64,000 bases of DNA from Vitis vinifera (GCF_030704535.1 NC_081817.1:4101501-4165500); one strand, 5' to 3'. Positions 12,892 to 24,480 are shown, numbered from the stretch's first letter. Notes: a model not told the origin generated them from the letters alone. Made by a program: numbers and translations.

Positions 12892-15158
12892 AACCACCTT
12901 CACCTAATGCAGTTGACGTTCTCATCGACATGGACTATAGTTAGGCCTATACTTTCTTTTTAAACTGCCATAATGTCATATCTCATTCCCAACTTGCTGA
13001 TGATTTAGGATTGACTTTCCACTGAACTAGATAATCAACATTTCAATTTTTCTTGCTCATTCCCATAATTCGATGATTCAATATTTCCTCTACCTCATGA
13101 TGAAACTATTTTTTGATCATAGGTGGAGCTCGTCTCACCTATATTTTTCTTGGGTCTAGGTCCTCATGATAAGGTTTTAAAAAGCTTACATGGATTATGA
13201 GGTGTATCTTTAACCTATTAGGCAACTTTAATTTGTAAGCTACATATCCTACCTTTTGCATCACCTCAAAAAGTTTGTCATATTTGGGAACTAACCCCTT
13301 TGCACAGTCTTGCTACTAACATTTTTCCATATCTAAGGGGTTAATATGAAATTCCAAGGGTCTTTCGCCTTTGCGTTTGCATACTTTTTCATCCTTCTTG
13401 TGACTTTCTATAAGCTCTCACAAGCTTCATCGAGCATCTCCTACCTAGACCTTGCAAATTTGTATTTTGTAGGACAACTACCACAAGACTTTGGCTTAGC
13501 CACATCCAAGTGCATAATTGGCTATTGCTCTGTGGCCAACTCGAAATGACTCAATCATGTTGTCGAACTCTTCTACAAGTTATAGGATAACTGAGTTATC
13601 TTCATTATATCAACCCGGTTCTTTTATGTTGTAGAAAGATAGCGTTTGGGGTACTCTTCAAGTAAAATGTTGATATGCTTTGTTTGGCGTCTGTTTGCAG
13701 ATAATTTGTAGTTGAAAACTTCAACTCTAAACCGAGGAGTTTGAATATTTTGGTCTAAAACTAGCTAGTGAATCAGACATCACGATCACTTACTATGTCT
13801 TTAAGCAACCTGAAGTACTTGACCACATGGTTGAAAAATAGCCTAGTTGTCTCTTTTGCGAGACATGCATGTGGTGTAGGCATGAAGACAACATATTTAG
13901 AGAATCTATCAATTTATTATAATAAAAATAGATTTGAATTCCCCCACATTTGGAAAGCCACCAATGAAGTCTATTGATATGCTTTCCTAAGGTCTCTCTA
14001 GGATAGGGAAATGTTGCAACATTAACCCCACTACTTTCTTCTTCTCTGTCTTGTCTAAGCGACATGCTAAATAAGAACGGGCATATGCTTGGACATCCTC
14101 TCTCATTTCCGACAAGTAATAGGACTTGGACAATAGTGTTGGTGTCCTTTCTTTAATAAGGTGACTTGTCCACTTGGCCTCATGGGTCTTTTTTAACAAC
14201 TTCTTACCTAAGCACTTCCTAGTACATATAGTTTGCTTCATTTAACCACTAAGAGGTCATCTTCTAGTTATATTTTCTTGTTGTCCCATCTCTGACTTGT
14301 TATTTCATTTTCTCATAAGTAGAATCAAGCTTAGTAGCCTACTTGATGCTTTCATTAAAATCTAAGATCACATGTGATAAAACAGTTACATACTTTGTCA
14401 CCCTCTTCTGGCTTAAGGCATCTACAACTACATTATGTCTTCTTGGTTGATGCAACCAATCAAACTTGAAGTTGGTCAGGAATTCTTGCCATCTAGCTTG
14501 CTTAAGGCTCAACTTTTTCTAAGTCTTGAAGAAGGTATTAGTCGCATTGTTTGTGACTATAGTAAATATACTCCCAAATAGATAATGTTTCCATTGCTGC
14601 AAGCAATGGATAATTACTGTCATCTCTTTCGCGTGAGTGAAGTATCTTTGCTTTGCCTCATTGAGCTTCTGACTCTCAAAGGCTATTGGGTGTCTTTCTT
14701 ACATTAGGACTTTTCCTAAGGCCTTGGCTGATACATCTATCCGGACCTTAAAAAACAAATCCAAATTCAGTAGATGTAGCACCGACTCAGTTGAAATAAC
14801 CACTTTCAACTTTTCAAAATCTTTATGGCATACCAAGCTCCAATTCTAGAGGATATCATTCTTTAAAAGGTTAGTTAGGGGAGCTACTATCTTGGAATAA
14901 CCTTTTATGTTCAATAGTAGTTTGGCAGTTCCAAGAAGGATCTTAATTTTGTCACCTTACTTAGAGCATGCCAATCTCTGATGACTTGGACCTTTGCTTT
15001 ATCCATCTTAATCAAACCTTCCCTTATCTTGTACCTTAGAAAGGTAATATGTTTTTGTGCAAACTCATATTTCTCCTTTTTCACATAAAGTTTGTGTTCT
15101 CTTAATCTTTAGAATAGTAGTTTCAGGTGATGCACTTGGTTTTCTTATTCTCTCTAAG

Positions 15159-16030
15159 TGCAAATTCCCACATAAGTTTTCGCGTCTATGTGATGCTTAG
15201 AAGCTCTCTAAGCTAGTTTACACCTTTCCCCATGAGATGGTAACAACACACAAGGCACACATGAGGTTTATAGGTCACCAATCTTAACTTGTATTTTATT
15301 AGCTTACTAAATAAGAATACAAGACTTTAGCAGCTTCCCTCATGATCTCCATCTCTAGATCTTTATTAGGAGGGTCTTTGTCCTCATTTTTTATAAAGTG
15401 ATGCCACACACTCCTTGTTAAACTAGGATTACACATCCTAGTTCTATTGAGACTCTTATTGATAGGTTGTGACATCAACCAATCCTATTATGACTCAAAG
15501 TCCTAGTCCTACTTAGACTACAATTACAATAGGCATTAGGACTCCTACTCATGCTTGACTTGCAATCCCACTTCAAGTCCAACTCGTCGTATTGCTGCCA
15601 CATGCATCTATATATATGGCTCATGTGTGTGTCAAACCCTCTTTTGGCCTGCACATTCAAATTGCATTCATGTCACGACAACATGCTTTTGCATCCATAT
15701 TGTTGTTGTGGCAACTCTATGCCTTACCCAAGCTTTTTTCTTGATGCAGCAACATGTCATGACATTGTATCCATGATTCCTCGCGCAACAAGGCATTGTG
15801 CCTTTGTGTATTGCATTTAAGTCAACATGCTCCACATTGATGCCTCATTCGAGTCTCTCTTGGTGCTCCACTTGGCATGATATTTCACCTATGGCTCACC
15901 AAATTGTCTCATTGCACTAGGCATTGTGCCCTTATATATGCCACCTTGTTGATGTCATAGGTTACTCATGAGGCTAAGGTGCTATCCCATGAGACATTAG
16001 TGCCACATGGTCTATGTCAAGGGGTTAACA
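15159..16030 (-). repeat. 5' LTR of the Gypsy fossil
   Basis: Pairs with 11992-12891, same orientation, with numerous substitutions and small indels between the two. Confidence 0.7.
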
Positions 16031-16420
16031 CTTTCCAAACAAGACATTTATCCTTATACTCAAATTATCGTAATTATTTTTATTGAATTTGAGGAGTTCA
16101 AATGAATACCTCCTATTTTTCATTTTTTTTTTGTAATAATAGAGAAGAATTTAAAATTTATTGTTTTCATTTTCTTATTCATAGATTATATAATTTTTTA
16201 TTTTTAAATACTCATATCTAATAAAATATAAACTCATAATAATAAAAATATAGGAATTCCCAACAATAAAATATAAAAACTTTTTACAAGTCAATTACTT
16301 ATATATAAAAACTAAATCCAATTGTTTAAAATAAAATATTTTCTTTTAACTTTTAGAAGTTAAATCTAATTCTAGTTTTCAAAAATTCTCAATCAAGTTT
16401 ACTTTCCAATAATTACTTAA

Positions 16421-17250
16421 ATTAAATGCCACATAAAAACCAGATAAAAGACTTTCACAAATCTAAACAGGAAAAAAAAAATATAAAAAAACAAACTTGC
16501 ATCCAAACCAACTATGGTCCTCTTAATTATCATATCCTGCTCTCTGGGGTCCTTTTAATTATAATATATGCTCTCACAACGTGTTGAAAAAAGAAAAAAA
16601 AGAAAAAGAAAGGGAGAGACATGAAGGAAATATTCCCAGAAAAATGTCAAAAGAGAGGTAGAAAACTATCCCAAGCACCCAAGCAAGAAAAATACGTACG
16701 GGCTATTTTATTTTCTCACCATGTTGAAAAGTTTTAAAAATAGAAGGGAAAGTTAAGGTTTTGGGCTGGTGATGTGAAAAATATATGATTTTAAAAACAC
16801 AAGTATATAAAATATGAGATTCAATATGAGATTCAATTATTAATAGGTAAAATAATATCCAAAATGTGCACTATCTCCTATTTACTTTTCTTCTTCCTGT
16901 ATTACCCCTAAATTTCTCTGTGTCATGAGCAAATTTTCCCCATGTCAGCAGAACAATTTCAAACTTTGAACTCATTCTCAAAGTTGAAACATAAAGAAAC
17001 CCAAACTGAGAACCAAAAGTAGGGAATCTTTCTTCTGGTCATTTTGCCCTAACCCCCATATCAGGAAATTCCCAATTTCTAAATTTCTCGTCTTCTTCCC
17101 ACAAGCCCCTTGTTGAATTTGCTTGCTACCTTTTCATGTCGCGACATTTCGGCCGAAAATATCGAAAGCAAGACAACCCTTTCCTTTGGAACGTGATTAT
17201 CAAATCTTTCTCATATTTCAGATACGTGGGTTTTCAAAACCATATATGTT
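16421..17250. other. Intergenic, upstream of the Pet100-like gene
   Basis: AT-rich with a purine-rich stretch near 16590-16620. From about 16870 the composition becomes more gene-like, probably the promoter of the gene at 17347. No coding signal. Confidence 0.35.
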
Positions 17251-17256
17251 CCAGCC

Positions 17257-17264
17257 TATAAATA
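17257..17264 (+). promoter_or_regulatory. TATA box of the Pet100-like gene
   Basis: CCTATAAATACA, about 90 bp before the first ATG, in a pyrimidine-rich context typical of plant core promoters. Confidence 0.5.
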
Positions 17265-17346
17265 CAACTTTTCCTTTTTAATACGCTTGCTTCACTTGCT
17301 CCAATTTTAAAGTGCCCAAAAAAAATTTCACTTGCGTAATTTCCTC

Positions 17347-17541
17347 ATGAAAATGTCTTCCATCGGAACTTCAAAGGGAATCCTGGAAATCGGAAAGTTC
17401 GCTCTCTATGTCTCAATCCCGATTGGTCTGATGTATACTTTGGCAAACAATTCCGAGAATATGAAGAAGCTCATCCAGAAGGTTATTCTCTTTCCTCAGC
17501 GGTGCTATGAAATTGGTGTGTTCTGGTTATTGAATCCATGA
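17347..17541 (+). CDS. Pet100-like small mitochondrial inner-membrane protein, probably partial
   Basis: A 64-codon frame. The likely start is ATG 17347 or, better in context, ATG 17353 (MSSIGTSKGILEIGKF). It has a short N-terminal segment, one hydrophobic helix (FALYVSIPIGLMYTLA) and then NNSENMKKL. This resembles plant Pet100-type proteins, small inner-membrane factors for cytochrome c oxidase assembly. The usual C-terminal part (a Pro-rich stretch and a charged helix) is absent; after KKLI the frame runs into unrelated sequence and stops. It could be exon 1 of a gene whose second exon I cannot find, or a truncated duplicate. A TATA box sits upstream, so transcription is plausible. Confidence 0.5.
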   Translation: MKMSSIGTSKGILEIGKFALYVSIPIGLMYTLANNSENMKKLIQKVILFPQRCYEIGVFWLLNP

Positions 17542-17739
17542 TTACATGACACTTGGGGATTTTTTGAAGTACAAGAGAAGAAAATGGACCATTCTGAAGC
17601 ATTTTCTTTTTCTTTCATCCGAATGGTCCTTAGTTTGTGGAGATATTCTCGATAGGGATGAACTAGTTTTTCTTTAGAAGATTGAATCGAGATTTATTAC
17701 GTTTTTGTGGTTTGGAAAATCCTTATTAATAATTTATTT

Positions 17740-18930
17740 ATTTTTGTTTTTTGTTTTTTATTTTTTTATTTTGTTTAGTTAGTAGTATAAAAACATAGAA
17801 AACATAACTTTGAAAACATAAACAACAATGCCAAATGCCTTTTTCAGTATTTTTTTTTTAAATAGAAAATAATTATTGAAAGCACTTCCTAAATATCCTC
17901 TAACTATAAGTTATTTTCAATAATTTTTTTTATAAAAAATATAGAAAACTTTAAAAAATATAAAAAACAAATAAAATTGAGTATGATATCATTCTTTCAC
18001 TCTCTTCACGATCCATTACTAAAGAAAAAAAAAAAATTCTTCATATATGATATTGCTTTGAATTACCTATTTTTAAATTTTTTTTCTAACTTTAAAATTT
18101 TTCATTAAGCAAATAATTTTAAAATCAAACTATACTTGATACGTAAAATTTATTAATTTTTAAAAATAATTTGAAACTCAAAAATCGATTTAATTAGTAC
18201 TAAAAAATCATGAAACTTAATAACATTAGAAAGTCATGAACTCAATTTGAATGACTTAATTGGCTAGTTTCTTCTTTACATGTAATCATATTTTTACAAT
18301 TTTTTCACAAAGAAAATAAATTCTAAATAAAACAACACCAAATATATTGGATTCATTACAAGTTTAGTAATTTTTAAAAATAACTTGAAACTCAATGATC
18401 CAATTAAAACTATAAATTTGTGAATAAAAATCGATTTAGAATGACTTGATTGTTTCTCTTCTCCATAGAATCATTTTTTAAATATTTTTTTATTAGACAA
18501 ATAAACTCTAAATTAAATAAGACTTAATGCATTACATGTGTTAATTAACAAGTTTAGTAATTTTTAAAAATAATTTGAAACTTAAATAGTGATCTAATAA
18601 ATACCAAAATTTATGAACAAATATTGATCTACAATGACTCTGTTATTTATTTATTTTACATATAATTATATTTTTATAAATTTTCTCAATAGATAAATGA
18701 ACTTCAAATCTAGTGATATTTTGTATTGAATTATTAACCGTGTTTAATGATTTTTAAAAATAATTTAGAACTCAAAAACTATATAGATTACTAAAAAAAA
18801 TCAAAATTGATAAATTAGAAGTCATGACTTTATTGTTTGTTCTTCACACACAACTATATTTTTTGAATTTTGTTACAAAGTAAATAGATTTGAAATTAAG
18901 ACATAGTTAAGAATTTAAATTTTTAAGGAC
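17740..18930. repeat. Degenerate tandem array (about 190-bp unit) beside sHSP gene 1
   Basis: The core TTTTTAAAAATAATTTGAAACTCAA recurs in diverged form near 18153, 18367, 18557 and 18748, spacing about 190-214 bp. The lead-in (17745-17850, with ATGCCAAATGCCTTTTTCAGT) and several units recur in the same order at 24570-25500. A weaker copy lies at 33300-33730. No coding potential. Confidence 0.7.
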
Positions 18931-18944
18931 ATAAGATAAAAGAA

Positions 18945-19014
18945 TACATAGTTTGACACTGATATAGAAAAAATCCAAAAGAAAAATCATATAGTAAACA
19001 AAAAAACAACCCTC
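18945..19014. repeat. sHSP-unit flank (left)
   Basis: CATAGTTTGACACTGATATAG and the following 50 bp match the sequences on the 3' side of sHSP genes 2 (about 26590-26660) and 3 (about 31930-31995). Here they lie on the 5' side of sHSP gene 1, which shows that gene 1 is flipped relative to its surroundings. Confidence 0.75.
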
Positions 19015-19314
19015 AATTATGCTACCTATCAATTATGCAATTTATATGGATCAAAACTTAATTTTTAGGGTCAGTTGGGTCCAAAACACAATTGTTCTAT
19101 TAAGATATTTGTAATCTGGGCTTGGATTTATGGAATATGGTCATGGGCTGACTACTTTAGGCCCATGTGTACTGCTATCCAAAGGGATGAGTCTCATGAA
19201 TGTTGCAGCTGTTCCGCGTCTTTCCAGAGATTTCTAGCAACACAATATCGCGAGTATTCCGATATTAGTACTCGCGTAAACATTTATATCCAGTCTCTTT
19301 AGATACTTCTCTAT

Positions 19315-19380
19315 CTTCTTGAAGCATCTAGAATCCACTACACAATTTGACGAAATTACCCTCGTCTGCACCTATAAATA
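19315..19380 (+). promoter_or_regulatory. Heat-shock element and TATA box of sHSP gene 1
   Basis: CTTCTTGAAGCATCTAGAATCC (19315-19336) is an array of alternating TTC/GAA half-sites, a good plant heat-shock element. TATAAATA follows at 19373-19380, about 110 bp before the ATG. A second, weaker set (TTTCCAGAGATTTCTAG) lies near 19220. All three sHSP genes share this arrangement, so induction by heat-shock factors is likely. Confidence 0.8.
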
Positions 19381-19492
19381 TCTGAATCTGAACTTTCTTT
19401 CAACCAGTACCATAGCAACAGGTGTTGATTTCTCATAACGCAAATCCAATGTTCCAATTCCGTCACTCTCCCTTGCGACAAACTTTCAGATA

Positions 19493-19948
19493 ATGTCTCT
19501 AATTCCAAGCTTCTTCAGCGGTCGACGGAACAACATGTTCGACTTGTGGGATCCGTTCCAAGACTTCCCATTCACCGGCGGTGCTCTATCGGTTCCCGGA
19601 GAAACGGCGTCGTTCGCGAACACTCGCATTGATTGGAAGGAGACCCCGGAGGCCCACGTCTTCAAGGCCGATCTTCCTGGGGTAAAGAAAGAGGAAGTGA
19701 AGGTAGAGGTTGAGGAAGGGAGGATTTTGCAGATCAGTGGAGATAGGAGTGTTGAGAAGGAGGAGAAGAATGACAAGTGGCACCGAGTGGAGCGCAGCAG
19801 CGGCCAGTTCATGAGGCGGTTCAGGTTGCCGGAGAATGTGAAGGTGGAGGAGGTGAAGGCTGCCATGGAGAATGGTGTTCTTACTGTTACTGTTCCGAAG
19901 GCAGAGGTCAAGAAACCCGATGTCAAGGCTATCGATATTTCTGGTTGA
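19493..19948 (+). CDS. Cytosolic class I small heat-shock protein, copy 1 (about 17 kDa)
   Basis: An intronless 151-residue ATP-independent chaperone that holds unfolding proteins during heat stress as part of cytosolic oligomers. The N-terminus ([12 protein letters not shown], then [12 protein letters not shown]) is class I style. The alpha-crystallin domain spans about residues 44-135 with the conserved [11 protein letters not shown] and the GVLTVTVPK end. The C-terminal I-x-I anchor is IDI at 147-149. The start is set by the conserved MSLIP and a good 5' UTR after the TATA box. It differs from copies 2 and 3 at only a few residues (Ser at 9 where they have Gly). The ~150-codon frame on the opposite strand is a shadow. 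Intact and probably functional. Confidence 0.97.
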   Translation: MSLIPSFFSGRRNNMFDLWDPFQDFPFTGGALSVPGETASFANTRIDWKETPEAHVFKADLPGVKKEEVKVEVEEGRILQISGDRSVEKEEKNDKWHRVERSSGQFMRRFRLPENVKVEEVKAAMENGVLTVTVPKAEVKKPDVKAIDISG

Positions 19949-21110
19949 GAATTACGTACATGAACTTATATGATTAAAGCTTAATTTTTGAGCTCAATTT
20001 TATCCCTGTCTTAAAATGCATCATAAAAGGAAGAGCATGCTTTGAGGGCTTTTTGTAGAAAATAATGAACAATGCAGTCCCAACTTTTCCTGTTGCTCGG
20101 CTGTACTCATTTTAAAAATAATTACTTTTACGTACCTTCAAATAATAACTTAGAGGTTAATTTAAGGTTTAAGATTAAATTTTACTTTTTGCTGCTAAAA
20201 CAAAATTATTTTATAAAAAGTGATAAATTAAAAATATAAAAAATTATAAAATGTTGAACTAATTTGGAGCTCATTTGACTGTGTGATTAAAAATTATTTT
20301 TTATTTTTAAAAATAGAAAATTGTCTTTAAAAATTCATTATATTGTTTAATTGTTATGTTTTATTTTACGATTTTTAAAAACAAAGTGAAATAGAATATA
20401 ATTTTTAAAAAATGAAATCCTGTGTTTTTTAAAACAGTTTTAAAAAATATTTTTTAATAATAGTTTTTGTTGTTTCTAGTAATAAAATTATGTTTCGAAC
20501 TAAATTCCAAAAAACAATTTTTTGGTCTAAAAGAAAAAATGTTTGATTGAAATAGTAAAAAATAATTTAATTAACAAGTATTTTTGTAACTTTCTTTAAT
20601 CAACTTAATGTTGTAAAAATAACTAATTTTTAGATAAAAAATTTGTAGATTTTCATAATTTTAAAATTAAAAAAATTGTATCCATCCTTAAATATAAAAA
20701 TTGGTTTTTTCTTTTAACTTTTTGCACTATCCTCCCTTCACCCCCTAATTTTTTTTCTTTCTTTTATACACTTTCTTCTTTCCTCTCTTAAAATCTCTCT
20801 TATGATATCTCTTTCCCTCTTTTTTTCTAATTACCTTGGTTTCCTCCCCTGGTTCTCCTCTTCCCCTTTCTCTTCTCTTCATCTCAATTTCCCTCACTTC
20901 TTTCTCTCTCTTTCTTTCTCTCTTTCCCATATATTTTCTCATTTAAAAATCACCCATAATCATACCCTACATCATATTCACCTCCGTTACCTCATTTATG
21001 TTCAAATTGCAACGTCACTAGCATCACCCACGACCACTATTGTTGCCAATTTATTTTTTTTTGGACAAAGAAATAGGATTTTTTTTAAAACATTTTTCTA
21101 GATAGTAAAT
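19949..21110. other. sHSP 1 downstream flank, AT-rich
   Basis: 20005-20100 and 20130-20340 match the flanks to the right of sHSP genes 2 and 3 (27550-27640; 32870-33290). The segment 20700-20940 is a pyrimidine-rich (CTTT/TCTC) tract. Low-complexity open frames there on both strands are not genes. Confidence 0.5.
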
Positions 21111-21117
21111 TGGGATT

Positions 21118-21610
21118 GGTGTGTAACAACGTGCTCTCAACCGTGTAGATGTTATTCGCTTTGGACCCAAGGAGCCATCACGACTTTAAAACACGTCTTG
21201 AAAGTTAAGAAGAATTTATACTTATATAGTGTTAGGAACTTTCCCCCTATCCGATGTAAGATGTCATAAACACTCCTTATGCAAACACAACATTCTCGTT
21301 GTGTTCCACAAGATTGCGATATCAAATAAACAAACACCTTTTATGGGGCCAAACAAACCCCCACATCGGGGTCGAGGATCAGTTTTGATACAATTTATAA
21401 CGATCCGCTCTCAACCATGTAGATATTGTTTGCTCTGGACCTAAGGAGTCCTCACAAATTTAAAACACGTTTTCAAAATTAAGAGGAGTTCATACTTATA
21501 TAATATCAACATTTGTAACTATCCACACCCAATCATGTAAATATTGTTCGCTTTTGGCCCAAAGAGGCCTCATAGCTTTAAAACGTGTTTGCAAGGTTAA
21601 GAATAACCCA
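21118..21610. repeat. Dispersed non-coding repeat, copy 1
   Basis: Contains TTTCCCCCTATCCGATGT, CAAACCCCCACATCGGGG and three diverged units of a CTCTCAACC-GTGTAGAT-TTCGC motif (near 21130, 21405, 21520). The same family recurs at 24140-24480 in the same orientation. I recognise the sequence type as a common plant repeat but cannot name its class. Confidence 0.55.
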
Positions 21611-21639
21611 TATATAGTGAAAAAATAAAGGCTAATCTT

Positions 21640-22267
21640 AATTAGAAAAACACCCCATAAAGGAAAATGGTAAATTGAATTTTAAAAATTCTTTTTCAAA
21701 TACAATAAATTCAAGAAAAAAACACAAATATAAAGAAAATAATGTTAGAGAGAGCAAACTCGGATTTTATAGTGGCCTACATCCACTCATTGATGAAAAT
21801 GTCGATAATCACAAATATATCAATACTTCAATTTTACGGATATATCGATGGATATTTTGAAAAAAAATTTCGATAGTCTAGAATTGATTAAAACTTATGA
21901 AAATATTGAAAAAAAACTGTAAAAATGATATAATAAACAATAATAGACATTTTAAAGTTGTTATATAAAAAAATAATAATGTATGTATATGATATAATTA
22001 ATCATATTTGATAATAATAGTGCATGTGTACATAAAAAAATATAAATTTGATCAATTTATTAAATTACATCAAATGTTATTCAATGATAATATTGTGATA
22101 TTTGATTATAATATATCTCAGTTTAAAATTATAATTTATTTAATTTCAACTGTATTAAATGATATAAAATAAATGACGATATATGCATAATTTTTTTTAA
22201 TATTTATATTTTTTTATATTTAATTAATATATAAATGATATAAAAAACTGTTAAGAAAATTATAATG
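21640..22267. other. AT-rich intergenic DNA
   Basis: Very AT-rich, with stretches similar to 25560-25700 (a CGATATAT-type motif). No gene or structured repeat supported. Confidence 0.4.
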
Positions 22268-22915
22268 ATATGTTTTATATTTTTAGTGATTAATGAAATG
22301 AAATTTAAAAATAAAATAATTAGAATTAATTTGTTTATTAAAATATTTTTTAATATTTTTTTTATGCTAGTTTTACTATATATTTATCTTGTGCCTATTA
22401 TTTATCAAGTGGGCAAGTTAGCTCAGTGGCCTTACCAAGATAAGACTGAAAAATCGTTGAAACAAGCCGAAATTTTCCAAAAAATGGCCTCATCGATTTT
22501 TTGCATGCTTGTTTCAATAGGCTTTATATTTTTAGTGATTAATTAAATGAAATTTAAAAATAAAATAATTAGAATTAATTTGTTTATTAAAATATTTTTT
22601 AATATTTTTTTATGCTAGTTTTACTATATATTTATCTTGTGTCTATTATTTATCAAGTGGGCAAGTTAGCTCAATAGCCTTACCAAGATAAGACTCTATT
22701 TGTTTTGGGTTTGGGTGGGGTTCAAGTCCCACCTCATGCACAATTTCACATTTTTTGAGGCTTTGACTGTGCGTTAACTGATTTGACTGCGCATTAATTG
22801 AAGTGAAAAATTAGTAAAAATCCAATTTTTTTTTAATGAAAAATCGCTGAAACAAGCCAAAATTTTCCAAAAAATGGCCTCATTGATTTTTTGCATGCTT
22901 GTTTCATGTTGTTGG
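22268..22915 (+). mobile_element. tRNA-derived SINE-like element with a partial tandem duplicate
   Basis: A tRNA-like segment at 22659-22740 has an A box (TAGCTCAATAG, 22667) and a B box (GGTTCAAGTCC, 22719), the internal RNA polymerase III promoter. The segments on either side occur twice: 22272-22520 and 22520-22910 share the AT-rich lead, the GGGCAAGTTAGCTCA start and the GAAACAAGCC...TTTTTTGCATGCTTG tail. The first copy lacks about 140 bp, including the B box, so it is an internally deleted duplicate. Confidence 0.55.
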
Positions 22916-22969
22916 TCATCAATTCACAAAATTTCGGTGAAATTTTTCAAAATTTTCATCTGTGTCCAC

Positions 22970-24134
22970 TCTTCTTAAACTCTTAATCGAGTGAGGGTTC
23001 CACTATACCTAAAGTTTCAACTAAGCTTCCAATACCTTTACACTTGGATTTCGGTTCTAATGGGCTCTTACACAATCCCTTCAAGTTTATACTCACTTGA
23101 AACTTCTAACTCTCACAAAACACTCAAAGTACAGATTTAAACTTCTCGACCTAGTTCAACAAATGCTCAAATACAACTCAAATGCTAAGAAGAATGACAG
23201 GGGTGCACTAAAGAATATGCAAGTGAGGATTTAATGCACCAAGAAAAGTATGTGAGCTTTTAGGTGAAGAACTAATAGGTAAAACGATTGAATGTAGGTG
23301 TTCTTGTGCTCATAAATGAAATGGAGCTCTCAATTTATAGGTTATAGCCTTAGGAGCCAAAATGTCAAAAAGTAACCTTAACCGATCAAGTTGGGGGTCG
23401 ATTGGTTGACTAGTCGTTGGGTAATAAATGCATGACATGTGACCGTTAGGCCTCGATCGAGCCTCGATCGAAACTCGATCGAGCCTCGATCGAAACTCGA
23501 TCGAAACTCAATCAAGCCTTGACCGCAATTCAATAAAGCCTTGACCGTAACTTAGCCGGACCTCGACCAGGAAGACATAACCATCGACCAAGAATGCAAG
23601 GCTATTGGAAGAGAGAGAAAATATTTTTTGCATCTCTCGATCGACCCTCGACCGGGAAGGCATAACCGGTTGACAGGTACCTTAATTGATTGATCCAGTT
23701 GACCAGTCCCTTGACTGGTTCACATTTTTTGCCTAAAAACCTATATTTTTCTATTCCTTTCACTTCTAACACTTAGGAAAAGTCTTTAGGTCAATGAATA
23801 TGTCAAATTTGAAATGATTTACTTAAGGTTCATTTGTTAAAACTCGAGTTTTAATGGAATTTTAACTTTAATGCATAAACCGAGTTTTTAAATATGCATG
23901 AAAAGATACGAAAATCCTAAGTGCACCCATGCATTCATCTTATGGATGTTTCATAAGATTAAAAGGTCTTTTGTATGCGTCGATCTTGCTTCCATTGGTC
24001 ATTTGATGAATTTCTTGGATGTTCTTTTGAATTTCCAAACTAAAACATGAAATTCTTTTTAATTCAAACAAATTAGCAACTTAACCATGAGTTGTTATCA
24101 TCAAAACATGATTAGGAGAACCCTTGGGTTAACA
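22970..24134 (-). mobile_element. LTR remnant, same family as 34062-35273
   Basis: Read on the reverse strand it begins TGTTAACCCAAGGGTTCTCC and is collinear with the solo LTR at 34062-35273, but lacks about 200 bp of its 3' end. Divergence between the two is substantial, so it is old. No internal coding region is attached. Confidence 0.65.
23450..23555. repeat. CTCGATCGA minisatellite inside the LTR remnant
   Basis: Alternating GCCTCGATCGA and AACTCGATCGA units, about 11 bp each, clean on the left and decaying to the right into ATCAAGCCTTGACC-type units. The counterpart in the LTR at 34.5-34.6 kb is not expanded to this degree. Confidence 0.75.
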
Positions 24135-24139
24135 TATAT

Positions 24140-24480
24140 CACTAGTAACTTCCTCTCTTATCCGATGTGGGATATCACAAACACTCCCCATGCATACACA
24201 ACGTCCTCGTTGTGTTCTATGGGATTGTAAGGCCAAACAGACAAACACACTTATAAGGTGAAACAAACCCCCACACCAGGGTTGAGGATTAACCTTGATA
24301 CCATTTGTAATGATTCACATTCAACTTTGTAGATATTTATAATGACCCACTTCCAACCCTGTAAATATTATTCGCTTAGGGTTCAAAGAGGCTTTTATGA
24401 CTTTAAAACGCGTCTACGTGGTTAAAAGAATCCTCTATATATATTATGCCATGAACTTTCCCCTTTATTTGATGTGAGGT
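24140..24480. repeat. Dispersed non-coding repeat, copy 2
   Basis: Matches the family at 21118-21610: CTTATCCGATGTGGGATATC, ACACAACGTCCTCGTTGTG, CAAACCCCCACACCAGGG, then two CCAACC-TGTAGAT units. It abuts the LTR remnant on its left. Confidence 0.55.

Larger units (their letters stand above)
11992..16030 (-). mobile_element. Old Gypsy LTR retrotransposon fossil nested in the Copia fossil
   Basis: Two similar flanking repeats, 11992-12891 and 15159-16030, begin TGTTA(A/G)CCCCTTGA on the reverse strand and end near TGGGAATTTGCA; they are the LTRs. Between them the reverse strand holds Gypsy pol remnants. The clearest is the integrase zinc-binding region at about 13990-14240 (YYLSEMREDVQAYARSYLAC). 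Many breaks are present and much of pol is missing. LTR divergence is considerable, so it is an old insertion. No matching target duplication was seen. Confidence 0.72.
9700..16420 (-). mobile_element. Old Copia LTR retrotransposon fossil (reverse strand), interrupted
   Basis: On the reverse strand 9990-10200 reads as a Copia RNase H end (a FHDQSNHIDTKFHFVKE-like stretch and a DIFTK motif). About 11390-11900 resembles a Copia Gag tail. AT-rich terminal segments at about 9780-9985 and 16190-16410 resemble each other and are probably its LTRs, at roughly 75 percent similarity by eye, so it is old. It is broken many times, has lost much internal sequence and hosts a Gypsy element. Its 3' end is present in both UGT blocks (9700-10250 and 63480-64000), so it predates the duplication. 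Confidence 0.65.

Noticed and set aside
19486-19926. Long antisense frames opposite each sHSP gene (also 26702-27181 and 32063-32509)
   Set aside because: They mirror a GC-richer coding strand and have no domain of their own; the sense frames are clear sHSPs.
22411-22740. Functional tRNA gene
   Set aside because: A and B boxes are present but the segment does not fold into a convincing cloverleaf and is embedded in a SINE-like body.
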